The translations under genes were made by a program, and so were the position numbers. Source: an uncultured Spartobacteria bacterium (lineage in GTDB: Bacteria > Verrucomicrobiota > Verrucomicrobiia > Chthoniobacterales > Chthoniobacteraceae). From it: a stretch of DNA of 64,000 nt. The notes below the pieces were generated by a model that saw only the letters and a program-made list of their open reading frames with translations, was not told the origin of the DNA and ran no database searches. The stretch covers positions 22,048 through 86,047 of the forward strand of contig CAIZLD010000019.1 in NCBI GenBank assembly GCA_903933715.1, written 5' to 3'. Of this stretch, positions 27,770 through 36,312 are shown in pieces; the first letter of the stretch is position 1, and every line of letters begins with the position of its first letter.

Positions 27770-28762
27770 ATGACCAGCAAACCACGTTTGGGATTCCTCG
27801 GCCTGGGCTGGATTGGAACGCAGCGAATGCAGGCGGTTGCGGAGAGCGGCCTGGCAGATATTCTGGCGATTGCCGATCCATCACCTGAAGCTCTTCAGAA
27901 CGCCTCCCGCATTGTACCTCATGCGAAATGCGTCCAGACGATTTATCAACTGCTCGAACTTGAATTGGACGGCATAGTTATCGCTAGTCCCAGCGCGCTC
28001 CACGCCGACCAATCCATCGCGGCGTTGGAGAGGAATATAGCTGTATTCTGTCAAAAGCCGCTGGGCCGCTCCCTTTCCGAAGTTGAAAAAATTGTCGCTA
28101 CAGCCCAACGAGCCGATGTGCTGCTCGGGATCGACCTCTCATACCGGTTCACTCGGGGAATAGAAGCGATCCGTGATTCAATCCACGCAGGGGAACTGGG
28201 CAAGATTTACGCGGCAAATCTCGTATTTCATAACGCATATGGCCCGGACAAATCGTGGTTCTATCATCCGGAACTGTCCGGAGGCGGATGCGTGATCGAC
28301 CTGGGTGTCCATCTGGTTGATCTCGCATTGCTCCTGATCCCATCGCCGGTTACCGCCGTTTCCAGCCGGCTTTTTTGCAAGGGCGTTCCGATTAACCCTG
28401 TCTCAACAGGCCGGGTGGAAGATTTCGCGATCGCGCGACTCGACTTCGCCTCGGGAGCAACTGCCCAGATTGCGTGCTCCTGGAATTTACATGCAGGCCA
28501 GGACGCGATCATTGAGGCTTCGTTTTACGGGGACTGCGGCGGCGCCTCGCTACGCAATGTCAATGGATCGTTTTTGGATTTTACCGCAGAACTCTACAAT
28601 AGCACCTCGAGAAAACTCCTGGCAGGGCATCCCGATTCATGGGGGCCGCGGGCATTACTCTCATGGGTTCGTCGGCTTGCAGCGGGAACCCGCTTCGATT
28701 GTGAGGTCAATAGCGTTCTCCGAACCACCGCCATTCTGGATTCCATCTACCAGCGTTCGTGA
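27770..28762 (+). CDS. Gfo/Idh/MocA-family NAD(P)-dependent oxidoreductase
   Basis: A 330-residue dehydrogenase. The N-terminal Rossmann motif is GFLGLGWIGTQRMQAVAESG. The EKP position is replaced by FCQKPLGR, which retains the functional Lys-Pro. HPELSGGGCVIDLGVHLVDLAL carries the conserved GG..D.G.H..D motif. The substrate is probably a sugar or inositol; inositol dehydrogenases belong here. It is last in the operon, 42 bp after the phosphatase, and a strong hairpin follows. Confidence 0.87.
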   Translation: MTSKPRLGFLGLGWIGTQRMQAVAESGLADILAIADPSPEALQNASRIVPHAKCVQTIYQLLELELDGIVIASPSALHADQSIAALERNIAVFCQKPLGRSLSEVEKIVATAQRADVLLGIDLSYRFTRGIEAIRDSIHAGELGKIYAANLVFHNAYGPDKSWFYHPELSGGGCVIDLGVHLVDLALLLIPSPVTAVSSRLFCKGVPINPVSTGRVEDFAIARLDFASGATAQIACSWNLHAGQDAIIEASFYGDCGGASLRNVNGSFLDFTAELYNSTSRKLLAGHPDSWGPRALLSWVRRLAAGTRFDCEVNSVLRTTAILDSIYQRS

Positions 28763-28784
28763 TCGCAACAAGGATAGTCAAAAA

Positions 28785-28816
28785 AATCCGTGCCGCCAAT
28801 ACAGACGGCACGGATT
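28785..28816. terminator. Bidirectional terminator after the glycan operon
   Basis: AATCCGTGCCG pairs perfectly with CGGCACGGATT across a 10-nt loop. An A-run precedes and a TTCTT stretch follows, so it can serve both the operon on the left and the convergent gene on the right. Confidence 0.8.
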
Positions 28817-28838
28817 GGATTCTTATCTGGCAACAAGT

Positions 28839-29381
28839 TTATTTTTCACGATGATACCGCTCTTCGGGAACGGACGATTCTGACGCGGAAGAGATATCGT
28901 CAGCACCGCATTCCCTGAGAACAGCTGTCGCGCGGTCCACCCCGCCAGAGTCTTCGGTATGGACGGAAACGAGAATATTTCCCTCCTTGATCTTTGACTC
29001 AAAGCGGCGCGCCTCGAATTCCGGCATCCCCATGCCGACCAAAGCGCCCACGATTCCTCCGACGGCAGTGCCTACAGCCGCTCCGCTCAATGCCGCCATG
29101 ATCGGCCCGGCAGCGACAAATGGCCCAAGGCCGGGAATCGCCAAGGTACCGATCCCTGCGAGCCATCCGAGAATCCCCCCCGCCACAAAGCCGCTGGTTC
29201 CGCCGGTCGTCGCCCCTTCCGGAGCTTTGGTCTCATGCTCAATCGCGAAATCTTTCGTTCCCGAGACGTCCGCGAATAGCATGGAGATATCGTTCGGATA
29301 AAAACCGACCGTTTTGAGGCGATCGACCACATGCTCAGCCTGCGAGCGGTCCTTCAAAATTCCAAATACAGATTTTTTCAT
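28839..29381 (-). CDS. General stress protein 17M-like membrane protein
   Basis: A 180-residue protein. The N-terminal segment KKSVFGILKDRSQAEHVVDRL and the ISMLFAD stretch match the GSP17M-like (YflT) domain. The middle is a long glycine/alanine-rich hydrophobic stretch (TGGTSGFVAGGILGWLAGIG and AALSGAAVGTAVGGIVGALV), probably a membrane hairpin. The C-terminal part GNILVSVHTEDSGGVDRATA repeats the fold. It is a stress-associated family with no known biochemical role, and lies 6 bp after the BON gene, probably co-transcribed. Confidence 0.78.
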   Translation of the reverse strand: MKKSVFGILKDRSQAEHVVDRLKTVGFYPNDISMLFADVSGTKDFAIEHETKAPEGATTGGTSGFVAGGILGWLAGIGTLAIPGLGPFVAAGPIMAALSGAAVGTAVGGIVGALVGMGMPEFEARRFESKIKEGNILVSVHTEDSGGVDRATAVLRECGADDISSASESSVPEERYHREK

Positions 29382-29387
29382 AATGAA

Positions 29388-29747
29388 TTATTCCGATTTT
29401 TTTACTTCGAGGTGGTTTGCTACTTTTCCCTGGCCTGCAGCTTGTTCCGCAAGGGAACCGATAGTCGCCTTTTCCTGCTCGGAACGGACCGGACCGCGTA
29501 GCGTTACATTCTTGTTGATGGTGATCACTTTAATATTCTTTGCCATGGAGGAGAGCGCGTCTGTTTTGACGATGGAGCGGCGGATATTTTTAGTTATCTC
29601 GCGATCTTCGGGCGATCCCCCCTGATTCTCCGCAGTTGTCTGCTCGGCGGCATTTTTCCTGGTGTTATCCGGTTTCGGAGCCTGCGAATCTGGAGTTTGA
29701 GCGACTGCAGTCGAGGCAAGCAGCAAGATGATTAGGGTATTTTTCAT
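29388..29747 (-). CDS. Secreted BON-domain protein
   Basis: A 119-residue periplasmic protein. The signal peptide is MKNTLIILLLASTAVA before QTPDSQ. After a polar linker comes one BON domain (ITKNIRRSIVKTDALSSMAK, VTLRGPVRSEQEKATI, and the terminal GKVANHLEV). BON proteins (OsmY-like) help envelope stability in osmotic stress. The ATG at 29747 gives the clean signal peptide; the track start at 29804 is rejected. Confidence 0.85.
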   Translation of the reverse strand: MKNTLIILLLASTAVAQTPDSQAPKPDNTRKNAAEQTTAENQGGSPEDREITKNIRRSIVKTDALSSMAKNIKVITINKNVTLRGPVRSEQEKATIGSLAEQAAGQGKVANHLEVKKSE

Positions 29748-29954
29748 GACGCAAGTAAAACGAACCACACTGATGCTTCGGTTGTTTGTAGATTTCTTAA
29801 TCATTACTCCATTGGCCGATATTTGAGGCTTTTGTTTTCAGACCCATTTCCAGCTAAGAATGAAACGAGGGCGCGCCGGGAAATGGTTGCCTATCCGAAG
29901 CGGCATCCGTTGCTTTGGAGGGCCATAATGTGGTTCGTTTACGAAGATGGTTTC

Positions 29955-30119
29955 ATGAGCACCATTCTTCTGATTGTCTTGGTTCTCCTCTTGATTGGAG
30001 CCCTTCCACGGTGGCCTTATAGCAGCGGTTGGGGATATTATCCCAGCGGCATTCTTGGAATCATTCTCTTGATTATTTTGGTGATGTTTCTTTTGGGGAG
30101 TTTCCGTGCCGGGCCTTAG
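29955..30119 (+). CDS. DUF3309 small membrane protein
   Basis: A 54-residue hydrophobic protein (MSTILLIVLVLLLIGALPRW, then YYPSGILGIILLIILVMFLL) with two membrane spans separated by an aromatic glycine-rich turn, which is the DUF3309 pattern. The track ORF starts 44 codons upstream, but the ATG at 29955 matches the family length. The 3' end overlaps the possible GTG start of the YihY gene. Function unknown. Confidence 0.8.
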   Translation: MSTILLIVLVLLLIGALPRWPYSSGWGYYPSGILGIILLIILVMFLLGSFRAGP

Positions 30120-30129
30120 CCCCTGGCGC

Positions 30130-31080
30130 ATGTCTTCGAATCAAACAAAATCGATATACATCGTGAAAATTCGAATACTACCGAAACTGCTTAAACAATC
30201 GGCAACTGAATGGGTTTCCGACAATGCAACGCGTCTGAGCGCCTCTCTTGCCTATTATGCGGTTTTTTCACTCGCGCCGTTGCTTCTGGTGGTCATTTCC
30301 GTAGCGGGCGTGGTGTTTGGAACCGATGCCGCCCGGCATCAACTGGCGCAAGCCATCCAGCAATTGGCGGGAGAGCAGGCGGGACGAGCTATCGAGGGAA
30401 TGGTACAGACGGCGAATCGCCCGAGCAGCAGCGCGTGGGCAACGATTATCGGGCTAATTGTGCTTCTTTTTGGCGCGACTGGAGTATTTGGAGAGCTAAA
30501 AAATGCTCTAAATACGATATGGGGCGTCGCCATCAAACCCGGCCAAACATTATTCCGAATGTTTTTCGACCGGTTGCTATCGTTTGGAATGGTCGTCGGG
30601 TTTGGGTTTTTGTTGCTGATCTCATTGGTAGTCAATGCGGCCTTGGCGGCACTCAGCACTTATATGAAAGGCATCCTCGAATGGCCTCCCGTTATTCTGC
30701 ACTCGCTCGATTTCCTGATTTCCATCGGAGTTATCACGGTGCTTTTTGCGATGATTTTTAAGATCCTGCCCAATGTCAAAGTCCGTTGGCTGGATGTTTG
30801 GATTGGGGCGCTGGGGACTGCGATTCTCTTCGTTATCGGGCAATTTTTTATCGGCCTTTATCTCGGAAAAAGCAGCATCTCTTCCAGCTACGGAGCGGCC
30901 GGATCAGTAATTGTTATTTTGCTTTGGATTTATTATTCGAGCTGCATTCTATTTTTTGGTGCCGAATTCACCAAAGTTTATGCGCGGGAATGCGGACGCG
31001 GGGTTGAACCGACTGACGATGCCGTGTTGCTTGAAAAGGCAAATCACAACAGGCAAACAGGCGGCGATTCCAAAGCCTAA
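30130..31080 (+). CDS. YihY/BrkB-family inner-membrane protein
   Basis: A protein of about 316 residues with six membrane spans, of the YihY/virulence factor BrkB family (formerly wrongly called RNase BN). The landmark N-terminal segment NATRLSASLAYYAVFSLAPL, IIGLIVLLFGATGVFGEL, and ILPNVKVRWLDVWIGALGTA with SSYGAAGSVIVILLWIYYSS are present. Function is unsettled; some members affect osmotic or serum resistance. The start is uncertain: ATG at 30130 (used), or GTG at 30106 overlapping DUF3309. Confidence 0.85.
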   Translation: MSSNQTKSIYIVKIRILPKLLKQSATEWVSDNATRLSASLAYYAVFSLAPLLLVVISVAGVVFGTDAARHQLAQAIQQLAGEQAGRAIEGMVQTANRPSSSAWATIIGLIVLLFGATGVFGELKNALNTIWGVAIKPGQTLFRMFFDRLLSFGMVVGFGFLLLISLVVNAALAALSTYMKGILEWPPVILHSLDFLISIGVITVLFAMIFKILPNVKVRWLDVWIGALGTAILFVIGQFFIGLYLGKSSISSSYGAAGSVIVILLWIYYSSCILFFGAEFTKVYARECGRGVEPTDDAVLLEKANHNRQTGGDSKA

Positions 31081-31119
31081 GGCCGGGACCGAACCCGCGA
31101 ATTAACCGGGCCAGGGGAT

Positions 31120-31287
31120 TTATTCTCCGGCCTTATGACCTTTCTCTTTGTGATGTTTTAAAACGGTACGCGCGGCAACTTCCTTCGCGCGCTTTCCGTA
31201 ACGTCCACTTTTTTGCGCACTCTCTTTGATATGCTCGTATTGGCGCTCCTCTTTTGCACTGACGCCTTTCAAAGGTTTTCGTGGCAT
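31120..31287 (-). CDS. Small basic protein (plasmid-stabilisation-like)
   Basis: A 55-residue Lys/Arg/His-rich protein missing from the ORF track because of its size. It begins MPRKPLKGVSAKEERQYEHI and contains KESAQKSGRYGKRAKEVAAR. A textbook ribosome-binding site (GGAGGTGATTGCC then ATG) supports the start. Similar small proteins with RQYEHIKES motifs occur in many soil bacteria and are sometimes annotated as plasmid stabilisation proteins. The role is unknown. Confidence 0.75.
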   Translation of the reverse strand: MPRKPLKGVSAKEERQYEHIKESAQKSGRYGKRAKEVAARTVLKHHKEKGHKAGE

Positions 31288-31378
31288 GGCAATCACCTCC
31301 CCTTCCCGCTTATCGCTCTCTTAAAATAATTCGAACCTCTCTCAACGATCGGGCGGCTTCCTTCCCCCCGGGCTATTG

Positions 31379-32131
31379 CTAAACTTCCCAATCGGGTCGA
31401 TCGTTCTCCACCATTTTCGCAAGCAACAAAGCATTTCCTGGGGCGCGCGTGTTCACGTCATTATTAAAATACCCAAAGGCGGTGATCCCTTTCTGCGCAC
31501 AGCTCTTGAGATGCTCGGCCCATGGCTGCAATTCCTCTCTGGTATAGTCATGCGCAGATCCCCCTTCCAATCCATGAAATCGGATATAGGTAAACGGGGC
31601 GGTCAGAGTCAGATCCATCGGCATCACATTCGAACTGAGGGAAACCAATGCAACCCCATATTGAGACAAAAGATTCACGGTCTCCGAATCCAGCCAGGAT
31701 GGATGGCGGAACTCAAGCGCATGGTGAAATTGCGGGGGCAGCCGTTTTAAAAAAGCGGCAAGCCGTTCGGCATCCTTTTTAAAATTGCCCGGCAGTTGCC
31801 AAAGCACCGGCCCCAAATGCTCGCCGAGCGCCTGAATACGCTCCAGCAGAATATCAAAGGACCGGGCTCCCGGCTTCAATCGCTTGTAGTGAGTGACGGA
31901 TTTACTTCCCTTGATGGCGTAAATAAAATGGGGAGGCGCTTTATCATGCCACGTCTGGATGGTCTTGACTTCAGGCAGCCGATAAAATGTGGCATTAATT
32001 TCAACCGTTGGAAAACGCTGCATGTAATATCGCAGTTGCTCCGTACCTTTGATGTTTTCCGGATAAAACTCGGCAGCCCACGCCTTGTAAGACCATCCGC
32101 TTGTCCCGATATAAATCTTCCCCCGTTTCAC
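31379..32131 (-). CDS. DUF72 (YecE-like) TIM-barrel protein
   Basis: A 250-residue DUF72 protein. The family signatures IYIGTSGWSYKAWAAEFYP, VEINATFYRLPEVKTIQTW, LWQLPGNFKKDAERL, ALEFRHPSW and TYIRFHGLEG are all present, as is the late FGYFNNDVNTRAPGNAL. The fold is a TIM barrel with unknown substrate. It ends just before a gene-poor stretch and lies 6 bp from the PfpI-type gene on the same strand. Confidence 0.9.
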   Translation of the reverse strand: MKRGKIYIGTSGWSYKAWAAEFYPENIKGTEQLRYYMQRFPTVEINATFYRLPEVKTIQTWHDKAPPHFIYAIKGSKSVTHYKRLKPGARSFDILLERIQALGEHLGPVLWQLPGNFKKDAERLAAFLKRLPPQFHHALEFRHPSWLDSETVNLLSQYGVALVSLSSNVMPMDLTLTAPFTYIRFHGLEGGSAHDYTREELQPWAEHLKSCAQKGITAFGYFNNDVNTRAPGNALLLAKMVENDRPDWEV

Positions 32132-32137
32132 GGCATC

Positions 32138-32725
32138 TCACCGAACGGCCTGGTGTTTTGCCGAAGCTTCCATCCCCGAGTGATACCCTTCGGCGAATTC
32201 CTCGATCATTTTTGCGTTGAATGCGGGAATATCGGCGGGCATGCGGCTGGTCACCAGGCCACTGTCCACCACCACCGGTTCGTCCACCCATTGTCCGCCT
32301 GCATTTTTCACGTCGGTCTTGATTGCAGGCCAGGATGTAAGTTTTCTCCCTTCGACAATTCCCGCCTCTATCAGCAACCACGGCCCGTGGCAAATCGCGG
32401 CGATCGGTTTGCCTTTCTCAGCAAACGAATGGACAAATTCCACGGCTTGCGGGGTGGAGCGCAGGGTATCAGGATTAATAAGCCCACCGGGAATGACTAG
32501 TGCGTCGAAATCATCGGCCTGAGCATGATCGAGCGTTTCATCCACTTCAAAGGACTCACCTTTGTCGGCGTGGTTCATCGCCTGAATCGTCCCCGGTTTG
32601 ATCGAGACAATCAGCGGGATCGCCCCCGCCTCCTGCAATGCTTGCAGCGGCCCTTCAAGCTCGGACTGTTCAACTCCGTTCGTAACGAGAATAGCGACAC
32701 GTTTATTATCTAACTGGTTACTCAT
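32138..32725 (-). CDS. DJ-1/PfpI family protein (YhbO-like)
   Basis: A 195-residue cytosolic protein of the PfpI/YhbO group, reported in other species as stress-protective, with protease, deglycase or glyoxalase activities debated. The nucleophile elbow is AAICHGPWLLIEAG (C112, H113) and the conserved Glu is in the N-terminal NGVEQSELEGPLQAL. Length is normal. Probably an operon with the DUF72 gene downstream. Confidence 0.9.
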   Translation of the reverse strand: MSNQLDNKRVAILVTNGVEQSELEGPLQALQEAGAIPLIVSIKPGTIQAMNHADKGESFEVDETLDHAQADDFDALVIPGGLINPDTLRSTPQAVEFVHSFAEKGKPIAAICHGPWLLIEAGIVEGRKLTSWPAIKTDVKNAGGQWVDEPVVVDSGLVTSRMPADIPAFNAKMIEEFAEGYHSGMEASAKHQAVR

Positions 32726-32868
32726 AGCATTAAAGTCGTAGCCCGCGCTAAAATCGGCCGGGCCGTATTGCGATTTCGTGGGCGTTCGGATTTACCTCTA
32801 AAAGCCACTCCGGGTTATCGAACCCTTCAGTGATCCGATGATGTTCAAAAGCGCGTCCGCAAGGATTC

Positions 32869-32893
32869 GCGCGGCCCGGCAAAAGGGCCGCGC
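32869..32893. terminator. Strong hairpin downstream of DUF892 gene
   Basis: GCGCGGCCC pairs perfectly with GGGCCGCGC around a GGCAAAA loop, 15 bp beyond the DUF892 stop. The T-run is poor on the minus strand, so termination is likely but not certain. Confidence 0.6.
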
Positions 32894-32907
32894 TCTCCTT
32901 TATATGA

Positions 32908-33420
32908 CTATTGAGTAACGCCGGCGCTTATATTTACCTGCTGCTCGGCAATTGCCGTCAGCTTCTTGTCGGTTTCGCTTTCTTCCTCCAAAGTCTGCTG
33001 GAGAAGGTCGGCGGCACTCATGTTATTCAAACGCTTGGCGAGGGAGCGCAAGGTGCCGTAAGCGGCAATTTCGTAATGCTCCACTTTTTGGGCAACCGCG
33101 ATGAGACCGGCATCGCGCGCCTCCATTTTTCCTTCGGCACTGATATAATCCTTACCTTCGCTAATCAGCCCTTCCATTGCTTCACAATTTTCTCCACTGG
33201 CTTCCAAACCAAGTTCCTGGAAAATGCGCTCCAGGCGCATCACCTGAGTTTTGGTCTGTTCCAAATGGTGTTCAAACCCCATCCGGAGTTCATTGCTAAA
33301 CGCGGCCTCCGCCATCTTGGGAAGGGCTCCCACCAACTGGTTTTCCGCATTATAAATATCTCGGAGTTCCTGAATGAAAACATCATTCAGCGAATTGATT
33401 TTTAATGACATTAGTTTCAT
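32908..33420 (-). CDS. Ferritin-like DUF892 (YciE/YciF) stress protein
   Basis: A protein of about 170 residues with the four-helix DUF892 fold. MSLKINSLNDVFIQELRDIY, AENQLVGALPKMAEAA, MGFEHHLEQTKTQVMRLE and KVEHYEIAAYGTLRSLAK carry the conserved Glu and His positions that in ferritin-like proteins bind a di-metal centre. YciF is induced by stress in enterobacteria. Start taken at the ATG at 33420, since the longer ORF needs a TTG. Confidence 0.87.
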   Translation of the reverse strand: MKLMSLKINSLNDVFIQELRDIYNAENQLVGALPKMAEAAFSNELRMGFEHHLEQTKTQVMRLERIFQELGLEASGENCEAMEGLISEGKDYISAEGKMEARDAGLIAVAQKVEHYEIAAYGTLRSLAKRLNNMSAADLLQQTLEEESETDKKLTAIAEQQVNISAGVTQ

Positions 33421-33516
33421 AAGCATTCTTTCTGGCAAGCGACATAGAATCGGCGAACCTATCCTGCAAGCGCGTTCCGCCCGGGTCTGCCGTGAGGAAA
33501 ACAGGGTTTCCCCTTT

Positions 33517-34434
33517 TTAAAATCGAGGTTTTTTCTTCGGCAGTTTCTGCCGAAGGTTCAACGCCGGTTCAAACAAGTCTCCCCTATTTTCAACCCGCTT
33601 TAGCGCCTCTTCCGAATTGAAACTGAGCATCCGCTTATGCTTCCATGCCAATTCCACTTCCTTCCATTCGATGGGGGTGGAAACCGTCGGTTCATTTTTA
33701 GCACGGAGTGAATAAACACAAACCGTCGTCTTGTGGGAATTATTCTGGCTCCAATCGATGAACACCTTACCCGTCCGCAAGTTTTTTGGCATTTGATCCG
33801 TAACGTCACCGGGATGGGCCTGGGCGATTAGATGCGCAATTTCATGCGAAAATTCCGACGTTTGCTCGTAAGAAGTCGGCGTGTTCAACGGGATATAGAT
33901 TTGCAACCCTTTGGATCCGGATAATTTCACCAATGCCTGGAGCTTCAAATCTTCCAGCATTTCTCTCAACCACAACGCCACGCGGCAACATGATACCACA
34001 TTGGCGGGCGGACCCGGATCGAGATCAAAGACCACCATCGTCGGGCAGTTTTGATCGGAAATACAATGAAGGAATGGATGCAGTTCCAGGTCGGCTAGAT
34101 TGGCAACCCAAACCAGGGCGGAGAGGCTGTCCACAACGCAATAATCGATGGATTCGGTTTTGTTTTCTCGCGGAGTTCTGGTTGTTTTGACCCACTTTGG
34201 CCGATGAGCCGGGCACTGTTTCTCGTAGAAATGAAGCCCTTCCACGCCATCAGGATAGCGTTTGAGGGTTAATGGGCGGTTTTGAATATGCGGCAATAAG
34301 ACCGGCGCAATCCGGATATAGTAGTCGATCACCTGCGCTTTCGAAAACCCGACTTCCGGATAAAAAATTTTGTCCAGATTGGATAAGGCGATTTTTCGCC
34401 CCTCGACATCAATTTCGATTTTGTTTTTTCCCAT
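33517..34434 (-). CDS. ligD: LigD-type polymerase (primase-polymerase) of NHEJ, stand-alone
   Basis: A 305-residue archaeo-eukaryotic-primase-type polymerase that fills ends during Ku-dependent non-homologous end joining. The family start KIALSNLDKIFYPEVGFSKA, the YPDGVEGLHFYEKQ motif, the metal-binding VVFDLDPGPP (D137, D139) and KLSGSKGLQIYIPL are conserved. In mycobacterial and Pseudomonas LigD this domain is fused to the ligase; here it is a separate gene. The ATG at 34434 follows AAAGGCGG. The longer track start is rejected. Confidence 0.9.
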   Translation of the reverse strand: MGKNKIEIDVEGRKIALSNLDKIFYPEVGFSKAQVIDYYIRIAPVLLPHIQNRPLTLKRYPDGVEGLHFYEKQCPAHRPKWVKTTRTPRENKTESIDYCVVDSLSALVWVANLADLELHPFLHCISDQNCPTMVVFDLDPGPPANVVSCCRVALWLREMLEDLKLQALVKLSGSKGLQIYIPLNTPTSYEQTSEFSHEIAHLIAQAHPGDVTDQMPKNLRTGKVFIDWSQNNSHKTTVCVYSLRAKNEPTVSTPIEWKEVELAWKHKRMLSFNSEEALKRVENRGDLFEPALNLRQKLPKKKPRF

Positions 34435-34542
34435 AATGCCGCCTTTAAATTTTTCGAAACCATGGAGAGCGGTGGCTGCAAGCCGGTTGCCTGACACGCG
34501 CAATGCCCCGTTCTCTTGCGTAGTTTCGCTGGAGGTAACAAT

Positions 34543-34710
34543 ATGTTAAAATGGGCTGTAATTTTTCTAGTGATCGCTTTGATCGCCGGAGCCTTGGGAT
34601 TCTCAGGTGTCGCCGGAACCGCCGCAGCCATGGCGAAGATTCTTTTTGGGATTTTCCTGGTGATTTGCGCTATTTTCTTTGTCCTCGCAATGATGGTGGT
34701 TCCGAAATAA
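34543..34710 (+). CDS. DUF1328 small membrane protein 1
   Basis: A 55-residue protein, [20 protein letters not shown] followed by a GVAGTAA loop and a second span, which is the DUF1328 (YtjA-like) pattern of two transmembrane helices. An excellent GGAGGT ribosome-binding site lies 6 bp before the ATG. It is divergent from the LigD polymerase gene, embedded between NHEJ genes. Function unknown; a paralogue is at 37292. Confidence 0.88.
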   Translation: MLKWAVIFLVIALIAGALGFSGVAGTAAAMAKILFGIFLVICAIFFVLAMMVVPK

Positions 34711-34719
34711 AAGCACCTG

Positions 34720-36312
34720 CTACCGATCTTCCCGGATCACCGCGGAGGGCAATTTATCCGTTCTGATCCCAAGAAATACCGGCTGGCGGAGTTTCCCATC
34801 GCGGGTCCATTCTGTGAATCCCACCTGGCAAACCCGCTCGGGTTTGACCCACCGGCAGTTCCTCAGTTCGGCAGCGGAAAGCACGGCGGGAGTATGGATA
34901 TCCACAAAGGGACAGGCATCGCTTCGCAGCGTTTTGAAATCCCGCATGTACGCCGCCAGCATGCGTTCGTTAAAACCGGCCCCCACCTTGCCCGCGAAGC
35001 GCAATTTTCCCCCCTCGTAGTAGCCCACCAGCACCGATCCGAAATGACTGCGACTCCCTTTGGGAAGGGTGTAGCCGCCGATTACGAACTCCTGCTCATT
35101 GATGCATTTGACTTTGATCCATTTTCCGCTCCGTTGTCCGGGTTCGTAGCGGGAATCTTTCCGTTTCGCGACGACTCCCTCGATCCCAAGCGCCTTGATC
35201 TGCGATAAAATCTCGTCTGGAGTTCCGGGAAGCTCGCCTGAATAACGCAGGGCTGGATCGCTTTTTGAAATCAGGGCTGCCAAAAGATTTTTTCGCTCGG
35301 AAAGTGGACGATTCTGCAAATCGACGCCGTCGAGGTGCAAAAGATCAAAAAGATATAAACAGATCGGGGCTTTGGAAGATTCACCCCTTTCCCGCGCTTG
35401 CAATAGCTGAAACGACGGATGCCCCCTCTCATCGAGCGCAACAATCTCCCCGTCGAACACCCCGCTTTGACATGGAACTGATGCGACTGTTTTCGCCAAT
35501 TCAGGAAAGCTCAGCTTTTTCTGATTCCGGGAATAGAGCGTAACGTTCCCGCCATCTTTAATCAAAATGGCGCGATAGCCGTCGAATTTCATTTCAAAAA
35601 TCCAGCCCGGCTCTTTGGGAAGCGTTTTGACAAGCTTCACCTTCATCGGTGGCACAAATTCCGGGTGCTGGGAACCTCTCCTCGAACGCTCTTTCGGCCT
35701 GGAACCGACGGCCGCAACCGTTCCTTCCGCTTTGGTCGGGACCTCGGATTTTTCGCTGATCTGCTGCATCGTTTTTCCGGAAACCGCTGACTCATCATCT
35801 TTCCTGGAACTGACCGGACGAACGGAATCCCCCGTTTTTATCAAAAGCCAGTTTTCTTTCCCGGGCTGCCGATAACCCGATCGAACCAGAGTCCATTCCC
35901 CGTGAATCTTTTTTCCATGCAAGAGGAGGTGCAGTTTCCCTGATCGGTAGGCAGCAAGCGGATCAGATCCGGAAACTGCATATTCTCCAATATCCCATAC
36001 CATCACCGTTCCGCCTCCGTACGACCCTTTCGGGATCGTTCCCTCAAAGCGAGCGTAATCGAGAGGATGATCTTCCACATGCACGGCGAGATGCTTCTCC
36101 CCTTGCGCAAAAGGGATTCCCTTGGGAATGGCCCACGATTTCAGCGCGCCATTGATTTCCAGGCGGAAGTCATAGTGGAGATGCGACGCAGCATGTTTTT
36201 GAATCACAAATATTGATTGGGCCGATCCCGCCGGACTTTTTGATCTTCCAGGCTGGGGTTCCGCGGTCTTCGAAAAGTCCCGCTTTTTTTGATACTCGCG
36301 CAGCCCCTTCAC
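34720..36312 (-). CDS. ligD: LigD-type phosphoesterase-ATP-dependent DNA ligase
   Basis: A 530-residue two-domain NHEJ enzyme. The N-terminal 3'-phosphoesterase domain has KHAASHLHYDFRLE and GTIPKGSYGGGTVMVWD. The ligase domain has the adenylated Lys in FEMKFDGYRAI (K242, D244, G245), followed by FDGEIVALDERGHPSF and GVVAKRKDSRYEPGQRSGKW. The OB fold lies at the C-terminus. It lacks the polymerase domain, which is encoded by the gene 286 bp downstream on the same strand. Its ATG overlaps the Ku stop codon, so the two are translationally coupled. Confidence 0.93.
   Translation of the reverse strand: MKGLREYQKKRDFSKTAEPQPGRSKSPAGSAQSIFVIQKHAASHLHYDFRLEINGALKSWAIPKGIPFAQGEKHLAVHVEDHPLDYARFEGTIPKGSYGGGTVMVWDIGEYAVSGSDPLAAYRSGKLHLLLHGKKIHGEWTLVRSGYRQPGKENWLLIKTGDSVRPVSSRKDDESAVSGKTMQQISEKSEVPTKAEGTVAAVGSRPKERSRRGSQHPEFVPPMKVKLVKTLPKEPGWIFEMKFDGYRAILIKDGGNVTLYSRNQKKLSFPELAKTVASVPCQSGVFDGEIVALDERGHPSFQLLQARERGESSKAPICLYLFDLLHLDGVDLQNRPLSERKNLLAALISKSDPALRYSGELPGTPDEILSQIKALGIEGVVAKRKDSRYEPGQRSGKWIKVKCINEQEFVIGGYTLPKGSRSHFGSVLVGYYEGGKLRFAGKVGAGFNERMLAAYMRDFKTLRSDACPFVDIHTPAVLSAAELRNCRWVKPERVCQVGFTEWTRDGKLRQPVFLGIRTDKLPSAVIREDR

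Noticed and set aside
11787-28762. Mycothiol biosynthesis operon
   Set aside because: Ino1, PIG-L and acyltransferase are suggestive, but no MshC-like cysteine ligase is present and the many CgeB-like transferases do not fit.
11787-28762. Wzx/Wzy or ABC-type exopolysaccharide locus
   Set aside because: No flippase, polymerase, chain-length regulator or ABC exporter is found in the operon.
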